Shown here piece after piece: positions 8,184 through 19,474 of a DNA stretch of 64,000 nucleotides. This stretch comes from Cohnella ginsengisoli (GTDB lineage Bacteria; Bacillota; Bacilli; Paenibacillales; Paenibacillaceae), in NCBI RefSeq assembly GCF_029525555.1, contig NZ_JAPDHZ010000002.1, positions 595,868 through 659,867 on the forward strand. Reading direction: 5' to 3'. Under the pieces are notes generated by a model, which did not search any database, had not been told where the DNA came from, and saw only the letters and a program-made list of their open reading frames with translations. Both the position numbers and the translations under genes were made by a program. The stretch's first letter is position 1. Every line of letters begins with the position of its first letter.

Positions 8184-9095
8184 TCATTCAAATTCAAAAT
8201 CGTTAATTAGGAACGGGTTATATTCTTTGCGAAAACGCGTAAACAGTTCAAAAGCTTCGCTAAAATGATTCTCATCTACATGCGGATGGTTTCTTTCTAT
8301 CGCGATCCGCGCCGCTCGTCGAATCAAATTCATTAACCGTCTCATAGTACCGTCGCTTGCATACATTAGTTTAGTTGCCATTCCCGATTCCGCAAATGTC
8401 GGCTGATCTTCAAACGGCAACTGTTTGCTTATGGCGTCAACTAATCGTCGGAATTCTTCTTTATCGCTCTGTGAATTAAAGCTGAATGGATGAAGATGGT
8501 AAGGAACGCTAAAACGACCATCCAGCTGTTCATTAACTTCCATCACGATACGGGATTCTTCGAGACCGAATAGAACAAACGGCTTATTGGTGATGTTGAC
8601 AAGAGACTTAAACCATTCGGCAACTTCATAATTAAGTTTGTTGTTCTCGCTGTTGACGAAGTGTTGAAATTCATCCAGCATGATCAACTCGATTTGACAG
8701 TCTTTGATCAGTTTAATTAATCGATCTCTTTTGTTGCCTAGTGTTCCTCTTAACGGAAATGGATCGCCCAACTTCTCAAGTAAGCTTTCCACGACGACCA
8801 CCAATCTCGTTGGACTTGGTACTTCATCAGAAAGAATAACTCTTTTTGTACGAGTGTTTCCATAGATTATTTTGTCATGCATCTTGACATACTGCCTGAA
8901 TAAGGTGGTTTTGCCTGCACCTGAGGGTGCTGTTATCAATAAGCATTGGGGTTCGGCGGCAATTTTTGAATGCTGATGGCAATCTTGGATCAGTTTTAGT
9001 GCATGGTTAAATCTAGGATGCTTTATACGAATATCCTCAACGATTTTGATTCTTTCCATTTGGTTATCAATATCTAAATCGACCGCACATACCAT
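8184..9095 (-). CDS. tnsC: TnsC/TniB-type AAA+ transposition regulator
   Basis: A 303-residue AAA+ ATPase that in this family forms filaments on target DNA and links the target selector (TniQ) to the transposase. Walker A APSGAGKT is at residues 56-63 and Walker B IELIMLDEF at about 135-143, followed by an arginine-rich C-terminal helical region. The length is that of the short TnsC/TniB of Tn5053-like and type V-K elements, not the 555-residue Tn7 TnsC. The start has AGGAGG 7 bases upstream. It lies downstream of tnsB, with a 133-base gap, in the same direction. Unlike most of its neighbours it is an uninterrupted frame. Confidence 0.92.
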   Translation of the reverse strand: MVCAVDLDIDNQMERIKIVEDIRIKHPRFNHALKLIQDCHQHSKIAAEPQCLLITAPSGAGKTTLFRQYVKMHDKIIYGNTRTKRVILSDEVPSPTRLVVVVESLLEKLGDPFPLRGTLGNKRDRLIKLIKDCQIELIMLDEFQHFVNSENNKLNYEVAEWFKSLVNITNKPFVLFGLEESRIVMEVNEQLDGRFSVPYHLHPFSFNSQSDKEEFRRLVDAISKQLPFEDQPTFAESGMATKLMYASDGTMRRLMNLIRRAARIAIERNHPHVDENHFSEAFELFTRFRKEYNPFLINDFEFE

Positions 9096-9228
9096 TAGAA
9101 CATCCTCCTATATCGTTGTCTATACATTAACTCCAGCTCAGTCGTTTGACATCAATGACAACATCAAGTCAACAAGTGCATTGTTGTGAAAAATGACTTA
9201 TTGATGCGATGAGATAGAAAGTTATTTG

Positions 9229-11237
9229 TCAGTAACGTTTTGCGGAAAAAACACCCCAATCGTCATCGTTGCCTTGTTGCGGAAATTGAACGACGTTTTG
9301 CCTCACGTTCGCCTTCGAAGACCGTTTTGGTTTTTTCTTCTCCGTCGGTTTTGCGGAGGAAGCCGTTTCGGATTGCGACCTCACAATTTCTTTGTCGGAA
9401 CCTACACCTTTCATGCGAGCAATTTTCTTTCTCGTTGAAATCTTGGTTTTTTTACCTTGTCCTTCCATGATTTCAGCGATTTTTTTACGGGCATACGCAA
9501 GAGAAACTCTGTTTATTTTCTTACCTTCCATTCGAAGCATTTTCACAGCAACTTTATGCGAGTATTGATTGAGTCCCATGGCGTATTCCTTTTCAACGAC
9601 ATAAGCTTCAATGTATTTGTCATTGAATTCGTCATAAACATACATTTTGGAGATGTCGGTGGGATCAATTTTAAATCTTACTTTACGCTGCTTTTTAGGC
9701 TTTGCCTGCAAAAGACGACGAAGTTCGGCGAACTCTTTGGATTGGTAATGCAGGTTATCATGCTGAATGCCTGTATCCTGTATTGTTCCATCGCCAATTT
9801 TCATCAACGCGATTTCCCAATCCAACTTCGAAGAAGGCAAAGCGGGACTGCCGTATAATTTTATCTTTTCTTCCCACAACTTTGCGGGGACTCCTTTTAC
9901 TCCTTTGCTAGGCTTTTGCGTATAAATGTCGCAAATCCAGATATGAATCATTTCAAGAAGACTTGAGATATCTACACAAGCGTTTTTTTTCTGGATCATA
10001 GTCATTGCGTTCAATAACATTGGAAAAAGACGTACCTTTGTTTTGATGCAACAACCCTCGATTAATGGTTCCAAAATAGCGCTCAACTTGTCCCTTATAC
10101 CAAGGCTTTTTTGACGGGAGTATTTTTAAGTTCGATGCCCAATTGCATACACGCATCTGCCAGATGCTTGCTCAAAAAATCTTTTCCGTTGTCAACGACC
10201 AACATATCGGGCACTCCGTGCGCCAACCATGCATTTTGAACCGAAGGGAATCTTTCTTTAATGTAACTTTTCGAAGAAATCGCATGCTTTAAAGCCAGCA
10301 TCACGGAAGTATATGAAGGCGGTTCAAAACCCAAATAAATACCAAGCGGATAGCCTGTTGCGCAATCAAGAACGGTTGTCAGATAAGGTCTCCCGTAGAT
10401 CTCGCGCTTTTCTTCATCGACAACAAAGAAATCAAGCTCCGTATGATCCATTTCAACTCGTTCAAGCGGTCGCTTTGGCTTTTCCCTCAGATTGACTTGA
10501 CCGTATTTTTCAAACGCTCGCTTAGAACCTTCCTTAGCTTTAGTCATTTCGTATGGATCATACTCAAGAATTCTTCGTCTGATTGTTGACTCACTGGGAA
10601 CGTTAAGTAGATCATCGGGCCTTCGATATGGGTCCTTGTTGGCAACGTCAATTTTGTAAATCACGTCATCCAGCACGGTTTCAACAGTTATTTTTTCGCG
10701 CCGTTTGTAGATTCGATCAATCGATTGTTCAATAAATGTGTCTACTTCGGCCTGCAATTTACTGCCACGAGGACCACGATCCCGTACGTTACTTATAAGG
10801 GAACTACGATCTCCGCCGCTATCACGAAAATAATTCAGCCATCTTCTTAATGAAGCGGAGGAAGCATTCTCGCCCATGACTGCAAGTTCAGCAGATCTCT
10901 TCTTTAATTCAGGTTCTAAACTTCCTTTGAAGTTGAGTATCGGCTTAATAGCTCTAAATCGAAAATCCACTACATCTTTAAGAGATTTAGGCAGCATATC
11001 GATGTCCGCATACGTGCTTTGCCTTATGCCGTCTACAAGCTTAGTGTTTCGGCCCCATTCCTCAAATCTAAGTTCACCGCTTTCCAAAAAAATGAGCAAA
11101 TCTTCCCGAGCAAAAATCCGCTCTCCACCGAAGGTTTTGTCCGCAGCTCGGACCTTGTCCTGTAATTCCTCCAATATCTCGAAAGTCCGCTCTTGGAATA
11201 GGAAACGAATACCCTTTCCAGGATAGATTCGTTGCAT
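9229..11237 (-). CDS. tnsB: TnsB/TniA-type DDE transposase (two frameshifts)
   Basis: About 669 residues when joined. The catalytic RNase H-like core is complete: Asp264 in EMDHTELDFF, Asp349 in LVVDNGKDF and Glu385 in KGQVERYFGT. Helix-turn-helix-type DNA-binding regions precede it, and a C-terminal Mu-type beta-barrel and basic tail ending in FSAKRY follow. The frame breaks at T6 (10107-10112, between Pro-Val-Lys-Lys and PWYKGQVERYF) and at T8 (9983-9990, between YDPEK and NACVDIS). Removing one base from each restores the family sequence. It cuts and joins the transposon ends. The start has AGGTGG upstream. Uncorrected, the catalytic Glu would be in a separate frame. Confidence 0.92.
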
Positions 11238-11661
11238 ATAACCACCTGACCTTATAAATTTGATAAACCGCTAGAGTGTCTTGTATGGTAATCATTTTCG
11301 AATTGTCTACCTCCGCAGGCAGACGGTAAGCCGACTTAATATGGAACAGCTATGTCTCTGGGATTATTATCCAGCTATTATTTATGATGAGCACAATTTT
11401 GGAATTTTATGCGCATTTTGGTTAAAAAGTTTATTCTTGCTGAATACAAGCTGATATTTATGAGCATACTAGAGCACTTGTTCTTATGACAAGTGGTAAT
11501 TTTACCCAACTATTGATAATTACATAAAGAAAATGTTATAATAATTGCTTTTTTTTTAAAAAATAATAAAAATTCTTTTTTTGAGGCCTGGATCGTGCGG
11601 GAAGTATATTTTGCTTAAAAAAATAAATAAAACCGCCATTTATGACGGTTCTTTTAATTGA
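11238..11661. other. AT-rich gap between tnsB and tniQ
   Basis: Very AT-rich with no credible coding frame. It should contain the minus-strand promoter of tnsB. Near its right side, AACCGCCA (11631-11638) pairs with TGACGGTT (11643-11650) in a perfect or G-U paired 8-bp stem. On the minus strand this stem is followed by TTATTTATTTTTTT, a terminator for the first tniQ gene. Nothing else is recognisable. Confidence 0.6.
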
Positions 11662-13487
11662 CTATTTATTAGTTTTTTTTATTTCTATTGTTTTGAATAG
11701 ATACGAACGACAATGCCCTTGCGCTACATCTTGGAGCCTACCTTGATAAAACCACTTTCTAATTCGTGAATTCGGGATCTTGAATCTTTTTGCCGCCTCT
11801 TCGATGGTGCAATAGTTTTTAGCAAAAGCATCAATTTGCATTTTTGAAAATAGGTAATGTTTTTTACCATTCCTATGAACAACAATTTTTTCGGGTATAA
11901 GCATTTTCATATCCATCAAACGGATCATTGATTTTTCACCAATACGAAGTCGTCTAATCACATCAGACATATAATACCCTTCCATTTTTTGCTTCTGTCG
12001 TTTTAGCATTTGTACGCATTGTGCTAATTGTTTCTTGCCGTAAGCAGAGCTGGCAAGGTTACCGTTTTCCATGGAATTGAATGGCACCAAATATCCTTTT
12101 TTTTATAAATTCAAATAGGTCTACAATTTTCAAACCGCATACTGAATATTTGATTAACGCATGGCCAAAGGTAACAGCATCTGAAAGCTCCGCACCATAC
12201 TCTCCAGCAAATCTCTTAAGAAGAGCCTTGATCTGTCGCGAATCGATCAGGCCATATTTAAAATAATCGTAATTAATTTTTAGGTATCCCGCCTCCATTA
12301 ATCCTTTTAAGGATTCTAATGAGATACCGAGCATGTTGGCTGCCTCTCGCCTCGGAATGAAGCCTGATCTTATTTTTGCTGCTTTATCGAATGTCTTTTT
12401 TGTGAATCTCCCTTCTTTTTTATTTTCCCATATGTTTTTTCGTTAACTTTAATTTGTTCTTTTTTTAACTATTCGCTTGATCGCCTGGTATGTTAGTTTT
12501 GATTTATTCTTTAATTCATCTTGAGTAACAAATTCACGTTCCACAAGCAATCTTTCGTTCATTTTAAATACAGAAAAGTCTCTTCTGATTTCACCATGGT
12601 CCAATTTCCTTGTCCAGAAGAATAAATAGGCTTGCTTTATCTTTTCAAACGCTTTATCCATCAATACTTTTTCAAAATTCATTTTTTGCAAATATCGAAT
12701 GTCAGAGTGCTTTTCATTGAACTTTTCAAGCACCACAAAAAAGTTATGCGGGAAATTTTTAAACATCCAGTGAAAATTTCCGTATTCTATATTTTCTAAT
12801 CGGCAGTCTCTCTTTTGGTGAAATAGGCTGATTTTTTGTCCTGTGCCCAAAAAAACTATCCAGTCCTTCAAGCAAATGAAAACTTCCCGTCGCTAATAGC
12901 ATATATTTTTCTATACTCAAATTCCCGATACAATCGGTGTTTTTGCCGTTCAATTTATTTACAAAGCTTCTTTCAAATTCGTATTGCTCCAACTGTTCAT
13001 CGATAACCGTAGGGGAAACTGTTAACAAATCTGCGTAGCATTTGTTACAGTGTCCTGTCACTAGACTAGTTAAGGAAATGTTTGTGTCACAGTTATGGCA
13101 TTTACTGTTTAAATGTACTTTATGTTTTAAACATGCCGTCAACGGCCTTAGAATCCATAATTGTCTGTGATATAACTTTTCCTTTGCACAAAGTGAACAA
13201 TATCTAAACCTGTTTTTAAGTAAGCCATTCATGAAGCTTACTTTTTCATACTCCGCAGCCGAATGACGCAATAATTCTGATTCACTAATATCAGTCATTT
13301 CGGAGAGAATCTCTATTGCAGAAGGCGTAAAAACATGATTATCTAGTTTCTGCCTACGGATGCCAAGTCCGTCAGCAAAGGCCGTTACTGAGTCAAACCC
13401 GTTAGCATTAGCAAGTCGGTGCACATAACCACCGAGACTTTCGTCTTCGTAAATTTGAGGCCTGAAATTTAACCTCATATTTATCAC
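11662..13487 (-). CDS. tniQ: TniQ/TnsD-type target-selection protein 1 (several frameshifts)
   Basis: TniQ-family proteins choose the target site and recruit TnsC. The N-terminus has the TniQ signature RPQIYEDESLGGYVHRLAN, then the zinc-binding block YCSLC, the Leu-Trp and ACLKH motif, CHNC and HCNKC. About 600 residues in total, long as in site-specific TnsD proteins, with DNA-binding-type repeats in the C-terminal half. The frame breaks at A7 (12849-12855), T7 (12460-12466) and T8 (12097-12104); removing one base joins each. Two more shifts near 12417-12440 are likely but less certain. If these are real mutations the protein is dead. If they are over-calls, this is the best candidate for the nrdJ-site recogniser. 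Confidence 0.82.
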
Positions 13488-14041
13488 CTCTGTTATTTTT
13501 TATAGCCAGAATAATAAATAATTATTCCCAAACACTCGTTCTCTATTTCTCGCTAAATACGTGATTTCTAATGTTCTTTATAAAATAACATGCCAAGGTC
13601 TGTGCGCCTGCGCACAGGATCTTATTTGATCACTCCCCCCCTACAATTCGTATATTGTAAGAAAATGCACGCCCTGATAACAAAACCTGCTGGAATAAAT
13701 TCCAGCAGGATCATTTCTCTAGCTATTTTTTGTCGCGGCAGATGATTAACGAAACTTACGGGCGATTTGTACTGCCCACTGAACAGCAATGCAACTTCTT
13801 TTCGCTTGTATCGGATTTAAACGGTAAGAAATATAATGCACACTGTCTTAAATTAAGGGTCGATGTGAGGTAGAGAGCTGCGTTTGAGTGGTTCACACAG
13901 AAATTCTGCACAAAACAAAAGGATATATTTTTTTATATTACTTGTTTCTTCCAAAAGATTCATAGTGCTCGGTGCCTAATGTAATCAGTATAATAGGTCC
14001 CAGACGTTTGTTTGATGCGAAGTATTAGGGGGGAAACAACA
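13488..14041. other. Divergent intergenic region between two tniQ genes
   Basis: 554 bases without a convincing gene. It holds two clear hairpins: CTGTGCG/CGCACAG at 13600-13617 and the perfect 10-bp CCTGCTGGAA/TTCCAGCAGG at 13686-13709. A -10-like TATAAT at 13989-13994 lies upstream of the plus-strand tniQ, with no good -35 box. On the minus strand a 29-codon frame ending ...IQAKRSCIAVQWAVQIARKFR occurs near 13755-13845, without a ribosome binding site. It may be a remnant. No CRISPR repeat or guide-like array is visible here. Confidence 0.5.
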
Positions 14042-15608
14042 ATGAGACTTCTCAATAGAGTAAATCCCGAAGTTTTTGAAAGCATATACTCGTTTCTTTT
14101 TCGTAATTCAACAGTCAACTATTATAAACACTTGGCTAGTATAATCAGTGAACAATCATCTCGAATCTATAAGACAAATTGCAACTATGTTGGGCAAAAA
14201 TGTACCTGGTTTCCGTACTTCAAATCCATTACGGATTCTTTAGGTGTCGATATTAATAAATTTGTTCTGAACCAGTTCGATAACGTTATCTTTGGTGAGT
14301 ACATGACAGATAAATTAATTGATAATCGAGTTTATGAGAAAGAAAAAACAAAGTATTGTCCGTCTTGTCTTCAAGAAAATTTTTACCACAGATTATACTG
14401 GGATATTTCTTTTGTTACAGCTTGTGAATCACATAATTGTTATTTGATTGATCGCTGTACCAATTGCTCAAAAAAAATTACGATGTCTAATTTAATGCAG
14501 AATTCGTGTTCCTGTGGTCAGATTTTCACGTGTATGACAGCAGGAGTACCAAGTGAAATTATAATGGAAACACAAAGAGTAATTCAGAGAACACTGTTAG
14601 ATAACACGCAGCAGTCCGTTATTCTTTCTGATGGCAGAATTCTAGAGAAAAGCGGCTATTTCTTTTTATTCTTAGCCTTTTGTAGCATCATAGATAACTT
14701 ACCAGGAGAAATTTTTTTTAAACAAGCGGGCATTTATAAGCCTGTAATTAATTTTAATTCAGCGAAGAAAGAAGAACGTGATATCCAAATGATGTCCCTC
14801 GTTTCAGTTGTATCACATCAACTAATTTCAGTTCCGTTCCAACACCTTACGAATCTGTTGAAAAACATTGAAGAAATAAACGTAAAAATGAACAAAGAGA
14901 CAGGCAAAAGCCGCAACAGAAATTTACGACGATATCGAGTCTTAAAAACAATCATCGATTCTAAAGATGGTTCTATATATCACGATTGTTATTCTCAATG
15001 CGTTAACAACTTCTCATTTGATTCGTTCAATAAACGATTGATCAAATCAAATGTTGCACAAAAAAAATATTTGTCGACAACTGAAGTGATTAAAATAATG
15101 CGCAAAGACTTTAATGTTATTAATCATCTGTGTGATATTGGAATCTTGACTTCTCATAGAACAAATACGAATAGTCTTTTAATTGAAAGTGCAAGTGTTG
15201 AAAGATACTACTTTATTAAAAACAATAGCTACTCAATGGGACAACTATGTAAGTTACTAGGTATCCAATTCGTTCGAGCTGTTGAGCTATTTGACTATGG
15301 ACTAATAACAGCTTATTGGGGTCCTAAAACTAATGGATATAAGATTTGGCATTTTAATAAAGTTGAGGCACACGCACTTTTGGACAGGATAATAAATCAA
15401 AGTAGTTCGGTCGATATGCCTCCTGCTTCACATATGCCACTCAAAGCTGTACTTAGTTTGGTTGTGCCCCTGGGACATACATTTGCAGAGATAGTAAAAA
15501 AAAATTATAGATGGATCAATTTCTACTGTTTATTTGAAAAGTGTCCCTAATTTCAAAGGCATTTTAATCCCAACTGAAGAGATCCATAGGCTTATTAACA
15601 AACATTAA
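14042..15608 (+). CDS. tniQ: TniQ-family target-selection protein 2 (one frameshift)
   Basis: About 521 residues. It has an N-terminal TniQ domain and the zinc-ribbon block YCPSCLQENFYHRLYWDIS, ACESHNCYLID, CTNC and CSCGQIF, the same layout as the other two TniQ proteins but with low identity to them. The C-terminal half is helical and probably DNA-binding. The frame breaks in A9 (15496-15504). Removing one A continues it as IVKKIIDGSISTVYLK to a stop at 15606-15608. The ATG at 14042 has AGGGGGGAAA upstream. It is the only tniQ on the plus strand and so is separately transcribed. It probably serves a different target route from TniQ 1. Confidence 0.85.
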
Positions 15609-15700
15609 AATTCACCATAGGTTGGTAAACCTTGATTTAGTCCTCTTATTGTTATTAGAGAAATTAAAACGCTCAATCGCTTGTTGTCCGTATCCGTTAA

Positions 15701-16217
15701 TTAACTAAACATGAATTGCTGAAATCGTAGAATGAACGGATCAGCCTTTTTTTGCTGTTTCACGGATTAATGCTTTGCCACATGATAAGCACCCGTTAAT
15801 CATTACTGAATGCAACGACGTAATTCGTCCGCATTCACATTTATCCTTGAGCATGATCCCGTGTTTTAAGCAAACGGTATTCCAATTCAAATTCCAAGCA
15901 GATCGATGATACCGATTTTCTCCAAGACACAATGGACAAAATCTCATTCTGCGTCTTAGCGGGCTTTCTTCTTTGCTCCGTTTTTCTTGTTGAATAGCCG
16001 TATGCTTCTTTAACTCTGGTGGTGGATAACACGTCATTTCTGAAAGTGTCTTTACGGCCTGCTCGGAAAATTCATTATTATTTATATTTGAAACCGTCAT
16101 TCCGAGCTTTCTAGCATAAACGTTTCCCGATGCATGTGCATTGGCATACGCTAAGCGGTACAAGTAACTACTTAAACATTCATCTTCAAAGATTGTTGGC
16201 CGAGCATTTAACAACAT
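15701..16217 (-). CDS. tniQ: Short TniQ protein 3
   Basis: About 171 residues after correcting a T7 run at 15747-15753, or 158 uncorrected. It carries the N-terminal TniQ signature NARPTIFEDECLSSYLYRLAY and the zinc block FCPLCLGENRYHRSAWN, VCLKH, CECG and CLSCGKAL, then stops without a DNA-binding C-terminal half. Known families: the TniQ of type V-K CRISPR-associated transposons is of just this minimal size and works with an external DNA-recognition factor. No Cas12k or CRISPR array is in the window, so its partner is unknown. Start context ...GAGGTGAACTTGTATG gives a good ribosome binding site. Confidence 0.85.
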
Positions 16218-16352
16218 ACAAGTTCACCTCACATTCCCTTATTTCCAGTTTCAGATGATTCAAACCTTAATTCACTTATAATTATTACTTATATGTTTTT
16301 ATTGCAATCATATACTTATAGTGTTATCTTTTAAGTCAGAGGAGTGATCGCT

Positions 16353-16982
16353 TTGGATCATGAAAAGAAGATCGAAATGCTTCAATTCATGCTTGAAGAG
16401 AAAATACAAGAAAAAAATGTTCTTCGGAATCAAATGGAGAACCTCCAAGGTGAACTCAAACAAGTCGACATGGCAATAACCACCTTCCAAGGAGAACTGG
16501 AGAAATTATCGGGCAACAAATTAGAAATTCAGCAGCCAATCATTAAAGGTTCGGAGATCGGCGAAGCTGCTATTGAAGCACTTGAACGTTTAGGCGGAAG
16601 TGCACACTATTCTGAAGTGAAACAAGAGATTGAGAAAATGTACACGATTTCTGGCCTAAACGATAAGAGCAGGTCTGACTCCGTATGGACATATCTAAAT
16701 AAGCGAGATGACGTAACTAAACTTGGAAGAGGTGCTTTCAAATTGAATACTACGGCCTCTGCTGCGGAGAAAAAAGATGTCTGTCGTAAATATGGGTTGG
16801 CACCTGTCGAAGATACGCACTGGGACATGGGAGTTCTACATCAGGCACATGAGAATCTATCCCCCGAAGACCTGAAGAAGTTTCTAGATGAAATGAGCAG
16901 ATTAAGCGGGAAGGATTGGATCGATTATTATCGTAAGATTTTGACAGGAGCAAAAAAAGACACCGAGAATATAAACTTTTGA
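16353..16982 (+). CDS. Coiled-coil protein with HARE-HTH-like winged helix
   Basis: 209 residues. The first 65 or so are a charged heptad-type coiled coil (MLQFMLEEKIQEKNVLRNQM). There follows a segment GEAAIEALERLGGSAHYSEV ... VWTYLNKRDDVTKLGRGAFKL, which resembles a HARE-HTH/winged-helix domain found in restriction and DNA-binding proteins. The TTG start at 16353 is preferred because AGAGGA lies 9 bases upstream; a GTG at 16344 is too close. The gene is uninterrupted and followed by a strong terminator, so it stands alone. It may be a DNA-binding accessory or regulator of the island. The family assignment is tentative. Confidence 0.65.
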   Translation: MDHEKKIEMLQFMLEEKIQEKNVLRNQMENLQGELKQVDMAITTFQGELEKLSGNKLEIQQPIIKGSEIGEAAIEALERLGGSAHYSEVKQEIEKMYTISGLNDKSRSDSVWTYLNKRDDVTKLGRGAFKLNTTASAAEKKDVCRKYGLAPVEDTHWDMGVLHQAHENLSPEDLKKFLDEMSRLSGKDWIDYYRKILTGAKKDTENINF

Positions 16983-16990
16983 CGAACCAA

Positions 16991-17024
16991 AGCTACCCGA
17001 TTTTAGGCGGGTAGCTTTTTTTTT
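16991..17024 (+). terminator. Terminator after the HARE-HTH-like gene
   Basis: A perfect 9-bp stem AGCTACCCG (16991-16999) and CGGGTAGCT (17008-17016), followed by nine T. Confidence 0.9.
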
Positions 17025-17177
17025 ATTTTCATTTTTGATTCTCAGTTATTCCTGAACATAAGATAACTCGAATCTTAAATATGCAAATTTGCATATCCAG
17101 TATTTACATGCCAGATTTAATCTGGTATAACTGAGATCGAGCTAATTTTACTACCTTATTTCAAAGGAGAATTACGA

Positions 17178-19411
17178 ATGAGCGACGATCAGAATCAACC
17201 CCCGCAATTCAATTTTGATCTACGAGCGCTTCGGGAGAAGCTGCTTAAACTCACGCAAAAAGAACTCGCTGAAGCTATGGATTGCGGGCAAGAATTAATC
17301 TCGCGGTTGGAACAGCACCCAGAAGCAATGTCGCTCGAATTTTTTTTATAAGTTATGCATGATTTACCGCTTAACGCCGAATGATGTTTTGCAGTTCCAA
17401 CTCTTGCGACCAAAGCCTCTTGTTGCAGGCGACGTGTATGCCAAAGACCGCACACGTATTTTAAAGCTTCGCCGCGAGGTGAGAAAGATCTTCTCCCCTG
17501 CCGACAAATTAGGCGATCTGCCATTTGTCGAGGAAATGGAGAATTTCACTGAACGATTATTGGACAAGCCTCTCGTGGCCCTGTTAGGCCCTTCAGATGC
17601 GGGTAAAAGCTCTCTAATCAACGCATTGACAGGTTTAAACGTGTTGGAGGAAAAATGGACGCCAACCACATCGGCGACCGTTCACCTTCGACACATCAAT
17701 GATAAGCCAGAATGGATGGATGAACATCCTGTGGCTATCTTTAAAGCCGAAAGCGCCGAGCAGAGTTGGAACGTCAAGAATGTTAATCAGGCTGCATACT
17801 GCCAAAAACATCTCTTACACCTCGGTAGCTTCGACCTTCTTTACAAATACTGCAATCGTCATCAAAACCGCACCTATGAGGAAGTCGATTCGGCGATTAT
17901 TTATACCGATTCGGATTTGCTTCTTGCCTGTGATTTTGTAGATCTGCCAGGCTTTGGTACAGAGAATGAGACAGACACAATTAAGAGTCAACGCACAAAA
18001 TCGCTTGCGGATGTCGTGCTCTTCTTGACGCCTGCACTCGGGTTTTTAAACCGCCACGAGGACATGTTGCTTCTAAAAGAAATTATTCGAACGATTCCTG
18101 CGGTCGACACGAAAGAAGCCCCACTGCTATCTAGTCTGTTTGTCCTGGCCACGCAGGCTCGTACGGCTAAAACAGAGGAAGCCGCAGATGAGATCCTGGC
18201 TACCCGTTCGGATGCACTGCTCAACTTGCTCTCCGAGGAGCTCATTGAATCACAGTTTGGTCTTACAAAGCGCGAATTCGGCTCAAAGCTTAAAAAAAAG
18301 GTTTTTCAGCTACGAGCTGGATGACCCTGCACTTCGTCAAAAGTTTGAAGCCTCGTTTACCAAGCTGATCACCAAGCAACTACCTGCTTTAAAACGCAAA
18401 CAAACTCGTGAAGCGCTGGCTACATTTAAAAATAGAGTTATAAGCCATCAAACAAATGAGATCCAAAAAGTTAGCGGTGTGCTTCACAGCAGAGAGCAAG
18501 CCATCGAAGGTTATGACAAAGCCATGCAACAAAAGGAGAAACGATTTCGCGAAATCGATCTCCTCCAAGAAGACCTCCAATGCAAAATCTCAGAAGCGGA
18601 AAAACAAAATCTCGCAGCAATGACTGCTTGGGAACAAAAGACCATAAATAGCGACTTTGTAATGGGACTTATCCAGAAGAAGGGCTATGACCGAAAGCAA
18701 GCCAAAAATTATCTCTTAAGCGATTTGTCGGATCTATACTTTGCTCAAATGCAGACGATCCTTAAAACCAGCCTTGCTGAGTTCGAGAACGACCTAACTA
18801 CATTCTTTAATGCGGTAGAGCAGAAAATCGAGGATATTGACAAGCATGCCGCAGGCGTTGCTAGTATTCCATTCGATTTTAAAGGAGCTCTTTCAGGGGG
18901 ACTTGCAGGAGCGACAGTGCTTGGCGGGCTCGGTCTTTGGGCAAGCACGGTTGGTAACCTAGGAGGTTATATCCTTGTTGCGAAGGGCGTAGGTCTGTTA
19001 AGTACCCTTGGCATCTCAGTCGGCGGCGGCGCAGCAGCAACTACCTTCGTTGCGGCGATTGGCGGTCCAATCACTATCGCGATTTCGATTGCACTTGGTG
19101 TCTTCGCTTTTGTGTCCGCCATATTCGGGGACGGATGGAAAAAACGAATGGCTAAGGATGCCGCAAGCGCTGTCCAAAAGCAGAATGTGATTGCACACTA
19201 TCAAAAAGCGATCACGACGTTTTGGCAAAATACACAGCTGGAAATTCGGGAAACCGTGACCACAATCAAATCAACATTTGACCAGCACCTTTCCTCTTTG
19301 GAGTCAATTATCAAAAGCGGTGACTCCGAAACAGCGCGGTTACGCTTAAAAAAACTTGAGAATTGCCTGCAACAGTTCACCTCACTACCTTGGAATGACG
19401 ATGAAGAATGA
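17178..19411 (+). CDS. XRE-HTH / dynamin-like GTPase fusion (two frameshifts)
   Basis: About 743 residues when joined. Residues 14-50 form an XRE-type helix-turn-helix (LRALREKLLKLTQKELAEAM ... ISRLEQ). A dynamin-like GTPase follows: G1 GPSDAGKSSL at about 138-147, a TPTTSATV switch and G3 DLPGFG at about 255-260, then long coiled coils. A glycine-rich hydrophobic stretch of about 80 residues (TVLGGLGLWASTVGNLGGY onwards) is probably the membrane-inserting paddle. Frames break at T8 (17340-17347) and A8 (18292-18299). Removing one base from each gives EFFYKLCMIYRLT and LKKRFFSYELDDPAL. Dynamin-like proteins remodel membranes and some act in phage defence; the HTH fusion is unusual. Confidence 0.8.
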
Positions 19412-19446
19412 AAAATCGCCTCCGTATTTCTCGGAGGCGATTTTTC
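19411..19446. terminator. Terminator between convergent genes
   Basis: AAAAATCGCCTCCG and its complement CGGAGGCGATTTTT flank a short loop. The A-run and T-run on the two sides make it bidirectional between the GTPase gene and the minus-strand genes. Confidence 0.9.
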
Positions 19447-19474
19447 ATTTACACAGCAGAACTGTTGTATATCG

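Noticed and set aside
9983..10112. Programmed frameshifting in the transposase gene, as in many insertion sequences
   Set aside because: There are two shifts, and the same type of shift occurs in dozens of unrelated core and cargo genes. A general homopolymer effect explains it better.
13750..13850. A 29-codon minus-strand peptide in the tniQ intergenic region
   Set aside because: No ribosome binding site and no continuation. Noted only as a possible remnant.
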